Positions 37,873 to 45,923 of a DNA stretch of 64,000 bases are shown here, one piece after another (the stretch's first letter is position 1; every line of letters begins with the position of its first letter). The position numbers were made by a program, and so were the translations under genes. This stretch comes from Emticicia sp965283955 (lineage in GTDB: Bacteria; Bacteroidota; Bacteroidia; Cytophagales; Spirosomataceae). The stretch spans positions 1,178,001 to 1,242,000 of the forward strand of contig CBDIQW010000001.1 of assembly GCA_965283955.1 (NCBI GenBank), written 5' to 3'. Below the pieces are notes generated by a model, which saw only the letters and a program-made list of their open reading frames with translations, was not told the DNA's origin and made no database searches.

Positions 37873-37913
37873 AGTTTTGATTTGTAAGGTTGAATAGTTT
37901 TGTTGTAATTTTT

Positions 37914-37957
37914 CTTTTATTCGTTGCCTGAGCGAAGCCGAAGGCAACGAATAAAAG
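37914..37957. repeat. Long hairpin between DUF1080 and the dehydrogenase gene
   Basis: CTTTTATTCGTTGCC and its exact complement flank a 14-nt loop. A 15-bp perfect stem inside an apparent operon; it could end or attenuate transcription. Confidence 0.7.
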
Positions 37958-37966
37958 AACTGAACA

Positions 37967-38599
37967 CTAAGGTAATTCTTGTATATAAATATCTTTGAAG
38001 GCTACTTGGGCAGCTCCGCCACCGTGAATTTGTAAGCCGATGAGTCCTGACTGTGGAATTGTTAGGTCAGGTTCGGTATAATCGGTTGTTTGTTTCCCGT
38101 TGATGTAGATTCTAATGCGTCGATTTTCGGCACGTAGTTCGTAGTCGTTCCAATCGTTTAGTTTGATAAACTGCAGCGTAATTTTTGCATCTTGCCCAGC
38201 AATCGTTTTGTTTCTTCGAGATTCATCGTAAAGTGTTCCCCAATAATTTTCTCCGTAATCTGCTTGATAGCCAGTCATTTCGTGAGCAGGGTCTTTTAGG
38301 CGTTGGCTACGAAACTGAATGCCTGAATTGATAAAACCCTTATTACCAGTCAGTTTTACTTTAATTTTGAGTATAAAATTAGCATAGCTACGAGTGGTAC
38401 AGATAAAATCGTTGTGTGGCACATCTTTATCCAGAAATCCACCCACTAAAGCACCATTTTCGATACGCCAAGTGTTTAGGGTGTCTCCTTCCCAGCCTTT
38501 AAAGGTTTTTCCATCAAAAAGTCGGATACTTTTCTGGGTAAAATTGAATGCAAAAAGTACGCAAGCAAGTAATACGAAAGCATACGAAAATGTTTTCAT
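37967..38599 (-). CDS. DUF1080 (3-keto-disaccharide hydrolase) domain protein
   Basis: A 210-residue secreted protein (signal peptide FSYAFVLLACVLFAFNFTQ) made of one DUF1080 domain, a concanavalin-like sandwich. Landmarks are IRLFDGKTFKGWEGD, NGALVGGFLDKDVPHNDFICT, NSGIQFRSQR and LIGLQIHGGGAAQVAFKDIYIQEL. DUF1080 proteins include 3-keto-disaccharide hydrolases of Bacteroidota. It lies upstream of the cupredoxin-dehydrogenase fusion and the FG-GAP protein, a set consistent with oxidative sugar breakdown in the periplasm (inference). Confidence 0.9.
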   Translation of the reverse strand: MKTFSYAFVLLACVLFAFNFTQKSIRLFDGKTFKGWEGDTLNTWRIENGALVGGFLDKDVPHNDFICTTRSYANFILKIKVKLTGNKGFINSGIQFRSQRLKDPAHEMTGYQADYGENYWGTLYDESRRNKTIAGQDAKITLQFIKLNDWNDYELRAENRRIRIYINGKQTTDYTEPDLTIPQSGLIGLQIHGGGAAQVAFKDIYIQELP

Positions 38600-38697
38600 T
38601 TGGTTTTAGAGGAATGAGGTTGAATAGTACCACTAAAATAAATGAAAATTTCGGCTAAATTGCTTACTATCAGATAATATTTGAGAATAAATTGATG

Positions 38698-39135
38698 CTA
38701 TAAATTTTCAACTCTTGCCTGCAAGGCCTTATTCATTAACTCAAAACCCTCTTTGGTATTTACATCCAGCATTTTCTTGAAAAGTGGAAGTAATACTCCC
38801 TCGAATTTTTCGCTTTGAATAAATGTCGTTGTTCCATCAAGATTATCAATCAGTTCAAAAGAATGTTCTCCATCAAATAAACCTTTGATGAATAAATGTC
38901 CCAGCCAGACAAACTTTTTATTAGCTTCAAATTCCAAAACTTTGGGCTTGAATGTCATTCCACTGGCTTTCGGTGGCTCTAATCTGGCCATGATTGTATT
39001 ACCGACTGTCACATCACCAGTCAGTGATTTTATGAATGGATTCCATGTAGGGTAACTACTAAAGTCTGTTAAAACCGCCCACACTTGTGCAGGATTTGCT
39101 TTGATTTTTATTTCGGTGATAAGTTCTTTCGCCAT
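38698..39135 (-). CDS. SRPBCC (START-like) domain protein
   Basis: A 145-residue SRPBCC-fold protein: ITEIKIKANPAQVWAVLTDFSSYPTWNPFIKSLTG at the N-terminus and FEGVLLPLFKKMLDVNTKEGFELMNKALQARVE as the long C-terminal helix. Such folds bind hydrophobic ligands. The start at 39135 is chosen because upstream in-frame residues (MCYQTFKHKK) have no family counterpart. Just downstream of a Crp/Fnr-type regulator on the same strand. Confidence 0.85.
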   Translation of the reverse strand: MAKELITEIKIKANPAQVWAVLTDFSSYPTWNPFIKSLTGDVTVGNTIMARLEPPKASGMTFKPKVLEFEANKKFVWLGHLFIKGLFDGEHSFELIDNLDGTTTFIQSEKFEGVLLPLFKKMLDVNTKEGFELMNKALQARVENL

Positions 39136-39214
39136 GATTTTTTTGTGTTTAAAAGTTTGATAACACAAAGGTCAGACAAAAAAAACAGGGTTCTCTTGAC
39201 AAAAATCAAGAATT

Positions 39215-39784
39215 TTAGTGCATCGTCTTTTTTCTGATTCGGCTAAAAGTTTCGGGAGTCATACCGAGCATTGAAGCTAAATATTGCAGTGGTACTTGAT
39301 TAAAAAGTGTAGGATTAAAATTATGAAAATGCTGATACCTCTCTTCGGCTGTCATCGAAAGGTGTGTCATGATTCGTTCTTCAAGAATATTAAAACAACG
39401 AGTAATAAAAAGTTTTTCTAACTCCTGCCAACGAGGAATTATTTGCCCAATTTGCTTATAATCAGCATATTTAATTACATAAACATCGGCATCGGTCAAG
39501 GCATGAATATTCCATCGAGCGGGTTGTTGGAATACAAAACTTGATAAATCAACCGTAAAATAGCCTTCGGAAGAAATCCATTTCGTAATTTCTTTTCCAT
39601 CGGCATAGACAAACTCTCGTACAATACCCGATTGTACAAAACCAAGTCGGTCGGAGATTCTGCCAGATTTTAGGAAAAAATCGCCCTTTTTTAGTTTTAC
39701 TAATTCAAAAAACGAACTTATTTTCTGTAAATCGTCAATTGGAATTCCGAAATACGACTGGATGTATTTTTCGAGAGCAGTCAT
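39215..39784 (-). CDS. Crp/Fnr family transcriptional regulator
   Basis: A 189-residue regulator with a cyclic-nucleotide-type sensor fold (FLKSGRISDRLGFVQSGIVREF, ISSEGYFTVDLSSF) and a short C-terminal helix-turn-helix (VPLQYLASMLGMTPETFSRIRKK). The form is typical of Bacteroidota Crp-like regulators without FeS or cAMP ligands. It lies 79 nt upstream of the SRPBCC gene and may regulate it. Confidence 0.9.
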   Translation of the reverse strand: MTALEKYIQSYFGIPIDDLQKISSFFELVKLKKGDFFLKSGRISDRLGFVQSGIVREFVYADGKEITKWISSEGYFTVDLSSFVFQQPARWNIHALTDADVYVIKYADYKQIGQIIPRWQELEKLFITRCFNILEERIMTHLSMTAEERYQHFHNFNPTLFNQVPLQYLASMLGMTPETFSRIRKKTMH

Positions 39785-39850
39785 TTTTAAGGCATATTTA
39801 TTTTATATTTTGATTTCTAACTTATCAAAGATATTAACTATAGTGAAATT

Positions 39851-40264
39851 TCAATTGTTACCCATCTTCTTCAACGCACTTTTCATCCCTTTTTCAATAG
39901 CTTTATACTCTTCGATTCCTTTACCGATGTAGATAAATGCAATATTGAAATTTCCTGTAAGTAGTTGTTTATGAAGACGATAGGCTTCTCGCATTCGACG
40001 ACGAATGAGGTTACGGTCAACGGCGTGTTTAAACTGACGCTTTGGGACGGAGAATAAAACTTGGGTAGGATTTTGAGAAGCAACAACACCATCAATCTCG
40101 GTTGTTGGCTGAGGCTGAAAAACCACACGCATCGGATACGAAAATACCCCTCCGTTGGCAGAATTTTTTCTGTCAAAAAGGCCTTCGATTACCTTCACAC
40201 TGCAAAGACGCTCGTCTTTTTTAAATGTTTTTCGCAAAATGTAGAGCGAACTTCCAGTTCGCAT
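39851..40264 (-). CDS. rnpA: Ribonuclease P protein component
   Basis: A 137-residue protein partner of the RNase P RNA for tRNA 5' maturation. It carries the RNR signature as AVDRNLIRRRMREAYRLHK and the N-terminal FKKDERL. It follows rpmH, the near-universal gene order. A terminator-like hairpin at 40315-40333 lies between them and may lower expression of rnpA relative to rpmH. Confidence 0.95.
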   Translation of the reverse strand: MRTGSSLYILRKTFKKDERLCSVKVIEGLFDRKNSANGGVFSYPMRVVFQPQPTTEIDGVVASQNPTQVLFSVPKRQFKHAVDRNLIRRRMREAYRLHKQLLTGNFNIAFIYIGKGIEEYKAIEKGMKSALKKMGNN

Positions 40265-40314
40265 TCATGAATTTTATTAGTTAACGAAGCCGAACTCCAT
40301 TCCAAAATAAAAAA

Positions 40315-40333
40315 AGCCACCAATAAGGCGGCT
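40315..40333 (-). terminator. Terminator-like hairpin between rpmH and rnpA
   Basis: On the minus strand AGCCGCC, loop TTATT, GGTGGCT (one G-U pair), then a run of T's. It would end most rpmH transcripts. Confidence 0.75.
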
Positions 40334-40387
40334 CAAATATCTTTATTATCAAATAGATTGATAAAATTTCTATTTCAAGAAAAAATC

Positions 40388-40543
40388 TTATTTGTGTTTT
40401 TTCTCGTCAGATACAGTTAATCTTTTTCTGCCTCTTGCACGGCGTGCTGCCAATACTCTTCTTCCATTAGCAGTTTCCATACGCTCACGGAATCCGTGTT
40501 TGTTACGACGCTTTCTATTTGATGGTTGGAATGTCCTTTTCAT
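40388..40543 (-). CDS. rpmH: 50S ribosomal protein L34
   Basis: A 51-residue L34. It starts MKRTFQPSNRKRRNKHGFRE and continues RMETANGRRVLAARRARGRK, ending VSDEKKHK. Very basic, as the family requires. It is the first gene of the rpmH-rnpA pair behind a good promoter at 40589-40620. Confidence 0.97.
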   Translation of the reverse strand: MKRTFQPSNRKRRNKHGFRERMETANGRRVLAARRARGRKRLTVSDEKKHK

Positions 40544-40588
40544 TATATTTTTGTTATTTTTGTTCTTGGAATCTTAAATTCGGGAGTG

Positions 40589-40620
40589 CAAAAGTACTAC
40601 TATTTTTTAAAACCACAAAA
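40589..40620 (-). promoter_or_regulatory. rpmH: Bacteroidota-type promoter of rpmH
   Basis: On the minus strand TTTTG (40620-40616), 19 nt, then TACTTTTG (40596-40589), an exact -7 match. Confidence 0.7.
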
Positions 40621-40640
40621 TCCTTACGAAAAAAAACTGT

Positions 40641-42074
40641 ATGAACTACAAAATATATTCAAAAAACAAGTCTTCACACTTCATTGACATCGAATGTAGC
40701 ATCGAAAACATTCAAACGAATGAAGTTGAACTTCAATTACCCGCATGGCGACCAGGGCGTTATGAACTTCAAAATTTTGCTAAAAACATTCAAATTTTTG
40801 AAGTTTTCGATGAAAAAGGTCAAAAATTACAAACTTCAAAAATAAGCAAAGACCGCTGGAAAGTACAAACCAACGGAGCAAAAACCATCACAGCAAAATA
40901 CAATTACTATGCAAATTTAGTAAATGCAGGAAGCAGTTTTGTTGATGAAAATATTTTGTATGTAAACCCCGTAAACTTGTGTATTTATGCCGAAGGCTAT
41001 ATCAACGAACCATGCTTTTTGGAGTTACAGAAAACCGAAAATCAAGGAATTGCAGGCTTAAATAACCAACAAAAATTAAATGATACTCTTGTAAAAATAC
41101 CTTTCCATGATTTTTATCATTTGGCCGATTCTCCTTTTATTGTCAGTTCAAACCTCAAACATGACTTTTATGAGGTCGAAAAAGTAAAATTTAATATTTG
41201 GTTTGAAGGGAATCTTTCAAGAGAACACTTGGGTAGAATCAGAAGTGATTTTAAGAAATTTACCGAAGAACAAATAAAACTTTTTGGAGAGTTTCCCGAA
41301 AAAGAATACCATTTCATTACTTGGATTTTACCAGTAGCCTACTATCACGGTGTTGAGCATCGCAGCTCCACGATGCAAGTCTTGGGACCCGATAGCCAAG
41401 ACTTTGAGGAATTATACATTGATTTGCTCGGTTTAGCTTCGCACGAGCTTTTCCATACTTGGAATATCTGCAAGCTTCGCCCCATTGAACTTCTCCCCTA
41501 CGATTATACGAAAGAAAATTATTTCCCGACTTGCTTTGTGGCAGAGGGCGTAACAACCTATTACGGAGATTTGATGCTCTACCGTTCGGGTGTTTTCAAC
41601 CAAACTCAGTATCTCAAAGAACTTGAAACCTATTACAAACGTCACTTCGACCACGCCGACCGAGCCTCTCAATCACTCGTTGAATCTTCGTGGGATTTAT
41701 GGCTTGATGGATACAGCCAAAGTATTCCCGACCGCAAAGTTTCGGTATATCATAAAGGAGCGATAGCTGCTCAGATTTTAGATTTACATATCCAACGAGT
41801 ATCGCAGAAAACTCGCTCGATTGATAATGTAATGAAGTTGCTATGGGAACGTTTCGGAGCATCAAAAAACGGAACACCATTGAAAGGTTATACCATGCAA
41901 GATTATAAAGATATTTGTGAAGAAGTGGCCGAAGAATCACTCGATTTGTATTTTGAGAAATGTATTCTCGGCACTGAATCTCTTTTTTATTTATTGAACG
42001 AATATTTACAAGACCTTGATTTACAAATAGTTAAAAACGAAGATGGTTTAGTAAAATTAGAAACACTTAGTTAA
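40641..42074 (+). CDS. M61 family glycyl aminopeptidase-like protein
   Basis: A 477-residue zinc metallopeptidase of the M61 family. The N-terminal domain begins NYKIYSKNKSSHFIDIE, with LQLPAWRPGRYELQNFAKN. The catalytic HExxH is SHELFHTWN and the GVEHRSS signature lies before it. The C-terminal PDZ domain often found in M61 is absent. No signal peptide, so probably cytoplasmic. It diverges from rpmH. Confidence 0.9.
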   Translation: MNYKIYSKNKSSHFIDIECSIENIQTNEVELQLPAWRPGRYELQNFAKNIQIFEVFDEKGQKLQTSKISKDRWKVQTNGAKTITAKYNYYANLVNAGSSFVDENILYVNPVNLCIYAEGYINEPCFLELQKTENQGIAGLNNQQKLNDTLVKIPFHDFYHLADSPFIVSSNLKHDFYEVEKVKFNIWFEGNLSREHLGRIRSDFKKFTEEQIKLFGEFPEKEYHFITWILPVAYYHGVEHRSSTMQVLGPDSQDFEELYIDLLGLASHELFHTWNICKLRPIELLPYDYTKENYFPTCFVAEGVTTYYGDLMLYRSGVFNQTQYLKELETYYKRHFDHADRASQSLVESSWDLWLDGYSQSIPDRKVSVYHKGAIAAQILDLHIQRVSQKTRSIDNVMKLLWERFGASKNGTPLKGYTMQDYKDICEEVAEESLDLYFEKCILGTESLFYLLNEYLQDLDLQIVKNEDGLVKLETLS

Positions 42075-42089
42075 TTTTTAAATAAAATT

Positions 42090-42117
42090 CTCAATTCTGC
42101 ATTATTCATTATCCATT
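42090..42117. repeat. 7-nt tandem repeats before the thioesterase gene
   Basis: Four units ending in ATT (CTCAATT first, ATCCATT last), finishing 7 nt before the ATG at 42125. No inverted partner is seen. Confidence 0.7.
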
Positions 42118-42124
42118 AAAATAA

Positions 42125-42532
42125 ATGTATTCATTCGATTATAATTACCGAGTCCGCTACGCCGACATCGACCAAATGGGCTATATGTATTACGGAAACT
42201 ACGCCAAACTCTACGAAATTGGCCGTGTTGAAGCCCTACGTTCGTTGGGTTTGCGTTACCGAGACTTGGAAGAAACAGGAATTATTATGCCTGTTTATGA
42301 AAATAAATCTCGCTTTATTTATCCAGCCAAATACGATGATTTAGTAACGATTCGAGTGATAATCAAAGAAATACCTAAAGTCAGAATTATTTTTCACTAC
42401 GAAATTTATGATGAGCAGCAAACGCTCCTACACACGGGCGAAACGACATTGGTTTTTGTGAGAACGTCCAATAATCGAATTGCCACTTGCCCGAAAGAAA
42501 TTACAGATAGATTATTACCTTTTTTCCAGTAG
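42125..42532 (+). CDS. Acyl-CoA thioesterase (YbgC/4HBT-like hot-dog fold)
   Basis: A 135-residue hot-dog protein: RVRYADIDQMGYMYYGNYAKLYEIGRVEAL contains the catalytic Asp of the 4-hydroxybenzoyl-CoA thioesterase type (ADIDQMGYMYYGNY), followed by LVTIRVIIKEIPKVRIIFHYEIYD. It probably hydrolyses short or aromatic acyl-CoAs. It lies after the M61 gene and converges on the amidase. Confidence 0.9.
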   Translation: MYSFDYNYRVRYADIDQMGYMYYGNYAKLYEIGRVEALRSLGLRYRDLEETGIIMPVYENKSRFIYPAKYDDLVTIRVIIKEIPKVRIIFHYEIYDEQQTLLHTGETTLVFVRTSNNRIATCPKEITDRLLPFFQ

Positions 42533-42560
42533 AGCAATTTTCTAAATTGAGTAAAACAAC

Positions 42561-42592
42561 ATGAGCCACTTCAAGAAAGAAATGGCTCATGT
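42561..42592. terminator. Bidirectional terminator between thioesterase and amidase
   Basis: ATGAGCCA (42561-42568) and TGGCTCAT (42583-42590) with a 14-nt loop in the convergent gap. Confidence 0.75.
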
Positions 42593-42621
42593 TTATTTAA
42601 ATAAAAATTCGGAGAATTGTT

Positions 42622-44271
42622 TTACAACTTAGGGTGCTTTTTATGGAAATCAGTTGCATCTTGATAAGCTTTGGCAACCTGCAAAAGCTTCGCTTCACCA
42701 AATAATTTACCCATAAAAGTAATACTCACAGGGCGACCTTCGGCACGGAAACCATTGGGTAAAACTACGCACGGATGTCCAGTAAGATTTGTCATAGTCA
42801 AATTTCTGCTGAACGATGGCGTAATGTACACATCAAATCCTTTCAAGGTTTTATCTAATTCTTGAATCAATAACGTACGGTGGCGATTGGCCTGTAAATA
42901 TTCAACTGCAGGTACAAATCGAGCCGAACGGAAAGCATTTGGCCAAGCATTTTTGTTTTGTCTAACCATCAAATCATCTTTGCCTGAGCGAGTCAATTCA
43001 TCAAAAGCAGCGGCAGCCTCTACACCTAACAAAAAGCTAATTTCATTCGATGGCAAAGTCGGTAATTCAATCGGAATCAACTCAGCACCGAGTTTTTTGA
43101 GCGTAATTAACGTAAGCGAATCGGTTGTTTTATTTGGGTAACGTCGCTCAAAATCACTTTTTACGTACGCTATTTTCATTCCTTTGATACCTTGCGTTCC
43201 GTCATAGTTAAACGGTGCTTTCATACAAGTAAAATCCTGATTATCAACTCCTTGAATTACATTTTGTACGATTGCACAATCTTCTACTGTTCGGCAAATT
43301 GGCCCCAATTTATCCATACTCCAACTCAACGCCATTGCTCCCGTACGAGGCACACGCCCGAAGGTTGGACGCAAACCCGTAGTGCCGCACTCAGTCGAAG
43401 GCGATACTATCGAACCCAGTGTTTCACTACCGATAGCAAAAGGCAAAAGTCCAGCTGAAACTGAAGAAGCCGAACCCGCCGACGAGCCACTCGAACCACG
43501 CTTCAAATCCCACGGATTGAGCGTTTTACCACCAAACCAAACATCGCCCATTGCCAACTCTCCCAAAGTTAATTTTGCACAAAGCACCGCTCCTGCTTGC
43601 TCCAAACGCTGAATCACGGTGGCATCTTTATCAATTAGTTGGTCTTTGTAAGGTACCGAACCCCATGTAGTTTTATAACCCTTCACAGCTAATAAATCTT
43701 TCGCCCCGTACGGAATTCCGTGTAAAAATCCACGGTATTTACCTGCCTTAATCTCGGCATCGGCTTTGGCAGCTTGTTTGAATGCCAAATCTTCAGTAAG
43801 TGTAACTACGCAATGCAGTTGAGTATCGTATTTTTTGAGTCTTTCCAGAAAAAACTTTGTTAATTCTACCGATGTGATTTGTTTCGTTTTGAGCAATTCG
43901 CTCAATTCTCGTACCGAATAAAATGCCAAATCCTCACGATTTGAGGGCAATTTCACCGCAGAAATCTGCGAAACCTTAAATGGCAAATAGCTCTTTTCAA
44001 ATTCAAAACCTACGGGAAGTGGATTGAAATACAATGCTGGCGAAACGCTATTATCAAGCGGCACTTTTCGGATGGCTTCAAAATCTTTCTGATTATCTCG
44101 CAAATCATTGAGCATAGAGTCAGCCTCGGCATCGGTAAAATCGAGTCCCAAGATTTTTTCGGCTTGGTTAATTACATCAACTGTCAAAGGTGGGTTTTCA
44201 ACAACTTTTGTGATAAATGCACCAAGGCCAAGCGATAACACACAGGCAATAGGAAGGATAAGTTTTTTCAT
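42622..44271 (-). CDS. Amidase-signature family protein, secreted
   Basis: A 549-residue amidase with N-terminal signal peptide (ILPIACVLSLGLGAFITKV). The Ser-cisSer-Lys catalytic machinery is visible: Lys in PYGAKDLLAVKG, and the Gly/Ser-rich GSSGSSAGSASSVSAGLLPF followed by GSETLGSIVSPS. Substrate unknown. A large N-terminal part (residues 1 to about 115) precedes the signature domain. Confidence 0.93.
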   Translation of the reverse strand: MKKLILPIACVLSLGLGAFITKVVENPPLTVDVINQAEKILGLDFTDAEADSMLNDLRDNQKDFEAIRKVPLDNSVSPALYFNPLPVGFEFEKSYLPFKVSQISAVKLPSNREDLAFYSVRELSELLKTKQITSVELTKFFLERLKKYDTQLHCVVTLTEDLAFKQAAKADAEIKAGKYRGFLHGIPYGAKDLLAVKGYKTTWGSVPYKDQLIDKDATVIQRLEQAGAVLCAKLTLGELAMGDVWFGGKTLNPWDLKRGSSGSSAGSASSVSAGLLPFAIGSETLGSIVSPSTECGTTGLRPTFGRVPRTGAMALSWSMDKLGPICRTVEDCAIVQNVIQGVDNQDFTCMKAPFNYDGTQGIKGMKIAYVKSDFERRYPNKTTDSLTLITLKKLGAELIPIELPTLPSNEISFLLGVEAAAAFDELTRSGKDDLMVRQNKNAWPNAFRSARFVPAVEYLQANRHRTLLIQELDKTLKGFDVYITPSFSRNLTMTNLTGHPCVVLPNGFRAEGRPVSITFMGKLFGEAKLLQVAKAYQDATDFHKKHPKL

Positions 44272-44399
44272 GTTTATTGATGAGTTAAGCCACTAATTTA
44301 CTAAAAGTTTGGTTTGAGAAAATGAGTTTTTAGTTTTTTATTAGTAGAACTAAATTGTGAGTATATTTGATTTTCAGTTTATCAACAAAATATCAATCA

Positions 44400-45641
44400 A
44401 TGAAAAAAATATTTTTATCATTCGTTCTAATCTCAGCTCTAATAGCTCCCCCATCGGGGGCGGGGCGGGCTTTCGCACAAACACCGAGCAGTATCCAAAA
44501 ACACATTAATTATTTAGCATCCGATAAACTCGAAGGACGTGGGACTGGTACAGAAGGAGGAAAAACAGCAGCCAACTATTTAGAAAAACAATTCAAAAAG
44601 ATTGGCTTGAAACCCTACGGCGATAAAGGTACATACCTGCAAGAATTTCCTGCAAAAAAAGGCTTACCACCTAACGTTAGTTATGTGCAAGCCACCAACG
44701 TTGTAGGATTTTTGGATAATGGTTCCGATAAAACCATCATTATTGGAGCTCATTATGACCACCTCGGCAAAGGCGACCAAGGGAGTTCGCTCGAAGCCAA
44801 TTCGGTTGGGAGCATCCACAACGGAGCTGATGATAATGCTTCTGGAACAGCTGGTTTGATTGAAATGGCAAAGTTTTACGCTAAAAACAAAATCAAGGAA
44901 AAGCACAATTTCTTGTTCATTGGTTTTTCGGGCGAAGAATTGGGTCTGATTGGCTCAAAATATTACGCAGATAATGCTACAATCGACTTAAAATCGGTTA
45001 ATTGCATGATAAATATGGACATGATTGGACGTTATCGTGAAGATAAAGGCTTGACGATTGGTGGTTGGGGAACGAGTAGTTTTTGGGGAAAGAATATCCC
45101 ACAACTGGCTATGAATCAGGGAGTTAAATATAACGTTGACTCGGCAGGAGTTGGTCCATCTGACCACACTTCTTTCTATCTCAAAAACCTCCCTGTGCTA
45201 TTTTTCTTTACGGGAGCTCACCAAGAATACCACAAACCAAGCGATGATGCGAATCTAATTAATGCAAAAGGCGAAGTAAAGGTTTTGGACTTAGCCAAAA
45301 GCATTATAGCAAAAATTGAAGAAGCTCCGAAACTTGATTTTATACAAGTCGCTAACAATCCACATGCTGGCAATGCCCGCAGTAGTTTTAAGGTAACGAT
45401 GGGAATTATTCCAGACTATGCTTATGACAAAGGAGGTGTAAAAATAGACGGCGTAACGAAAGGTAGGCCAGCCGAACAAGCAGGTTTACAAGCAGGTGAT
45501 GTAATTATGAAACTTGGAGGAAATGCAACTACTGATGTGCAAGAATACATGAAAGCACTCGGAAAGTTTGAAAAAGGCCAAACAATTGATGCCGAAGTGA
45601 AACGAGGAGCAGAAAAATTGATTTTGAAGATTACTTTTTGA
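44400..45641 (+). CDS. M28 family zinc peptidase with C-terminal PDZ domain
   Basis: A 413-residue secreted peptidase. Co-catalytic zinc ligands are seen in GAHYDHLGKG, GADDNASGTAG, FSGEELGLIGS, INMDMIGR and GPSDHTSFY. A PDZ domain follows at residues about 325-410 (GGVKIDGVTKGRPAEQAGLQ). The signal peptide is interrupted by APPSGAGRA (residues 16-24), encoded by a very GC-rich element at 44445-44471. The ATG at 44400 is chosen over 44367 because it starts a normal signal peptide. Confidence 0.93.
   Translation: MKKIFLSFVLISALIAPPSGAGRAFAQTPSSIQKHINYLASDKLEGRGTGTEGGKTAANYLEKQFKKIGLKPYGDKGTYLQEFPAKKGLPPNVSYVQATNVVGFLDNGSDKTIIIGAHYDHLGKGDQGSSLEANSVGSIHNGADDNASGTAGLIEMAKFYAKNKIKEKHNFLFIGFSGEELGLIGSKYYADNATIDLKSVNCMINMDMIGRYREDKGLTIGGWGTSSFWGKNIPQLAMNQGVKYNVDSAGVGPSDHTSFYLKNLPVLFFFTGAHQEYHKPSDDANLINAKGEVKVLDLAKSIIAKIEEAPKLDFIQVANNPHAGNARSSFKVTMGIIPDYAYDKGGVKIDGVTKGRPAEQAGLQAGDVIMKLGGNATTDVQEYMKALGKFEKGQTIDAEVKRGAEKLILKITF
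44445..44476. repeat. GC-rich REP-like element inside the M28 signal-peptide codons
   Basis: CTCCCCCATCGGGGG followed by CGGGGCGGGC in AT-rich surroundings, flanked by GCT on both sides. In-frame 27-nt insert that lengthens the signal peptide. Confidence 0.6.
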
Positions 45642-45667
45642 GTTTTCGGATTGAACACATTGAGCAG

Positions 45668-45866
45668 TATATCATCCCTTTGAGATTTAAGACTGGGTGT
45701 TAACCTATTTTTTATCATCATAACATCCCCTCGGGATTAAACTCATACAATCAATCCCGAAGGGATGTTATGATGATAGCAATTAAAATGAAAATCAAGC
45801 ACAATCCCGAAGGGATGATACAATAAAAACTCTGAAATCAATCCCGAAGGGATGCTATGATTATAT
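45668..45866. repeat. Cluster of five short palindromes (ATCCCGAAGGGAT family)
   Basis: Copies at about 45668-45687 and 45719-45738 (reverse orientation) and 45753-45778, 45803-45820 and 45840-45866 (forward). The core AATCCCGAAGGGATG is nearly palindromic and is followed by ATGAT/ATA-type tails. The cluster fills the space after the M28 gene. Confidence 0.85.
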
Positions 45867-45883
45867 CAATTCAAATGACAACT

Positions 45884-45916
45884 AACGTCGGCATGGTTCA
45901 AAACCATGCCGACGTT
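45884..45916. repeat. REP-like perfect palindrome (AACGTCG family), copy 2
   Basis: AACGTCGGCATGGTT, a CAA loop, then its exact complement. It ends 7 nt after the dnaX stop (minus strand) and may act as a terminator. It shares 12 of 15 arm bases with 26754-26786. Confidence 0.85.
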
Positions 45917-45923
45917 GATTATG

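Noticed and set aside
40388..40543. Replication origin near rpmH/rnpA
   Set aside because: No dnaA, dnaN, yidC or clustered DnaA-box pattern was recognised nearby; rpmH-rnpA alone does not mark the origin.
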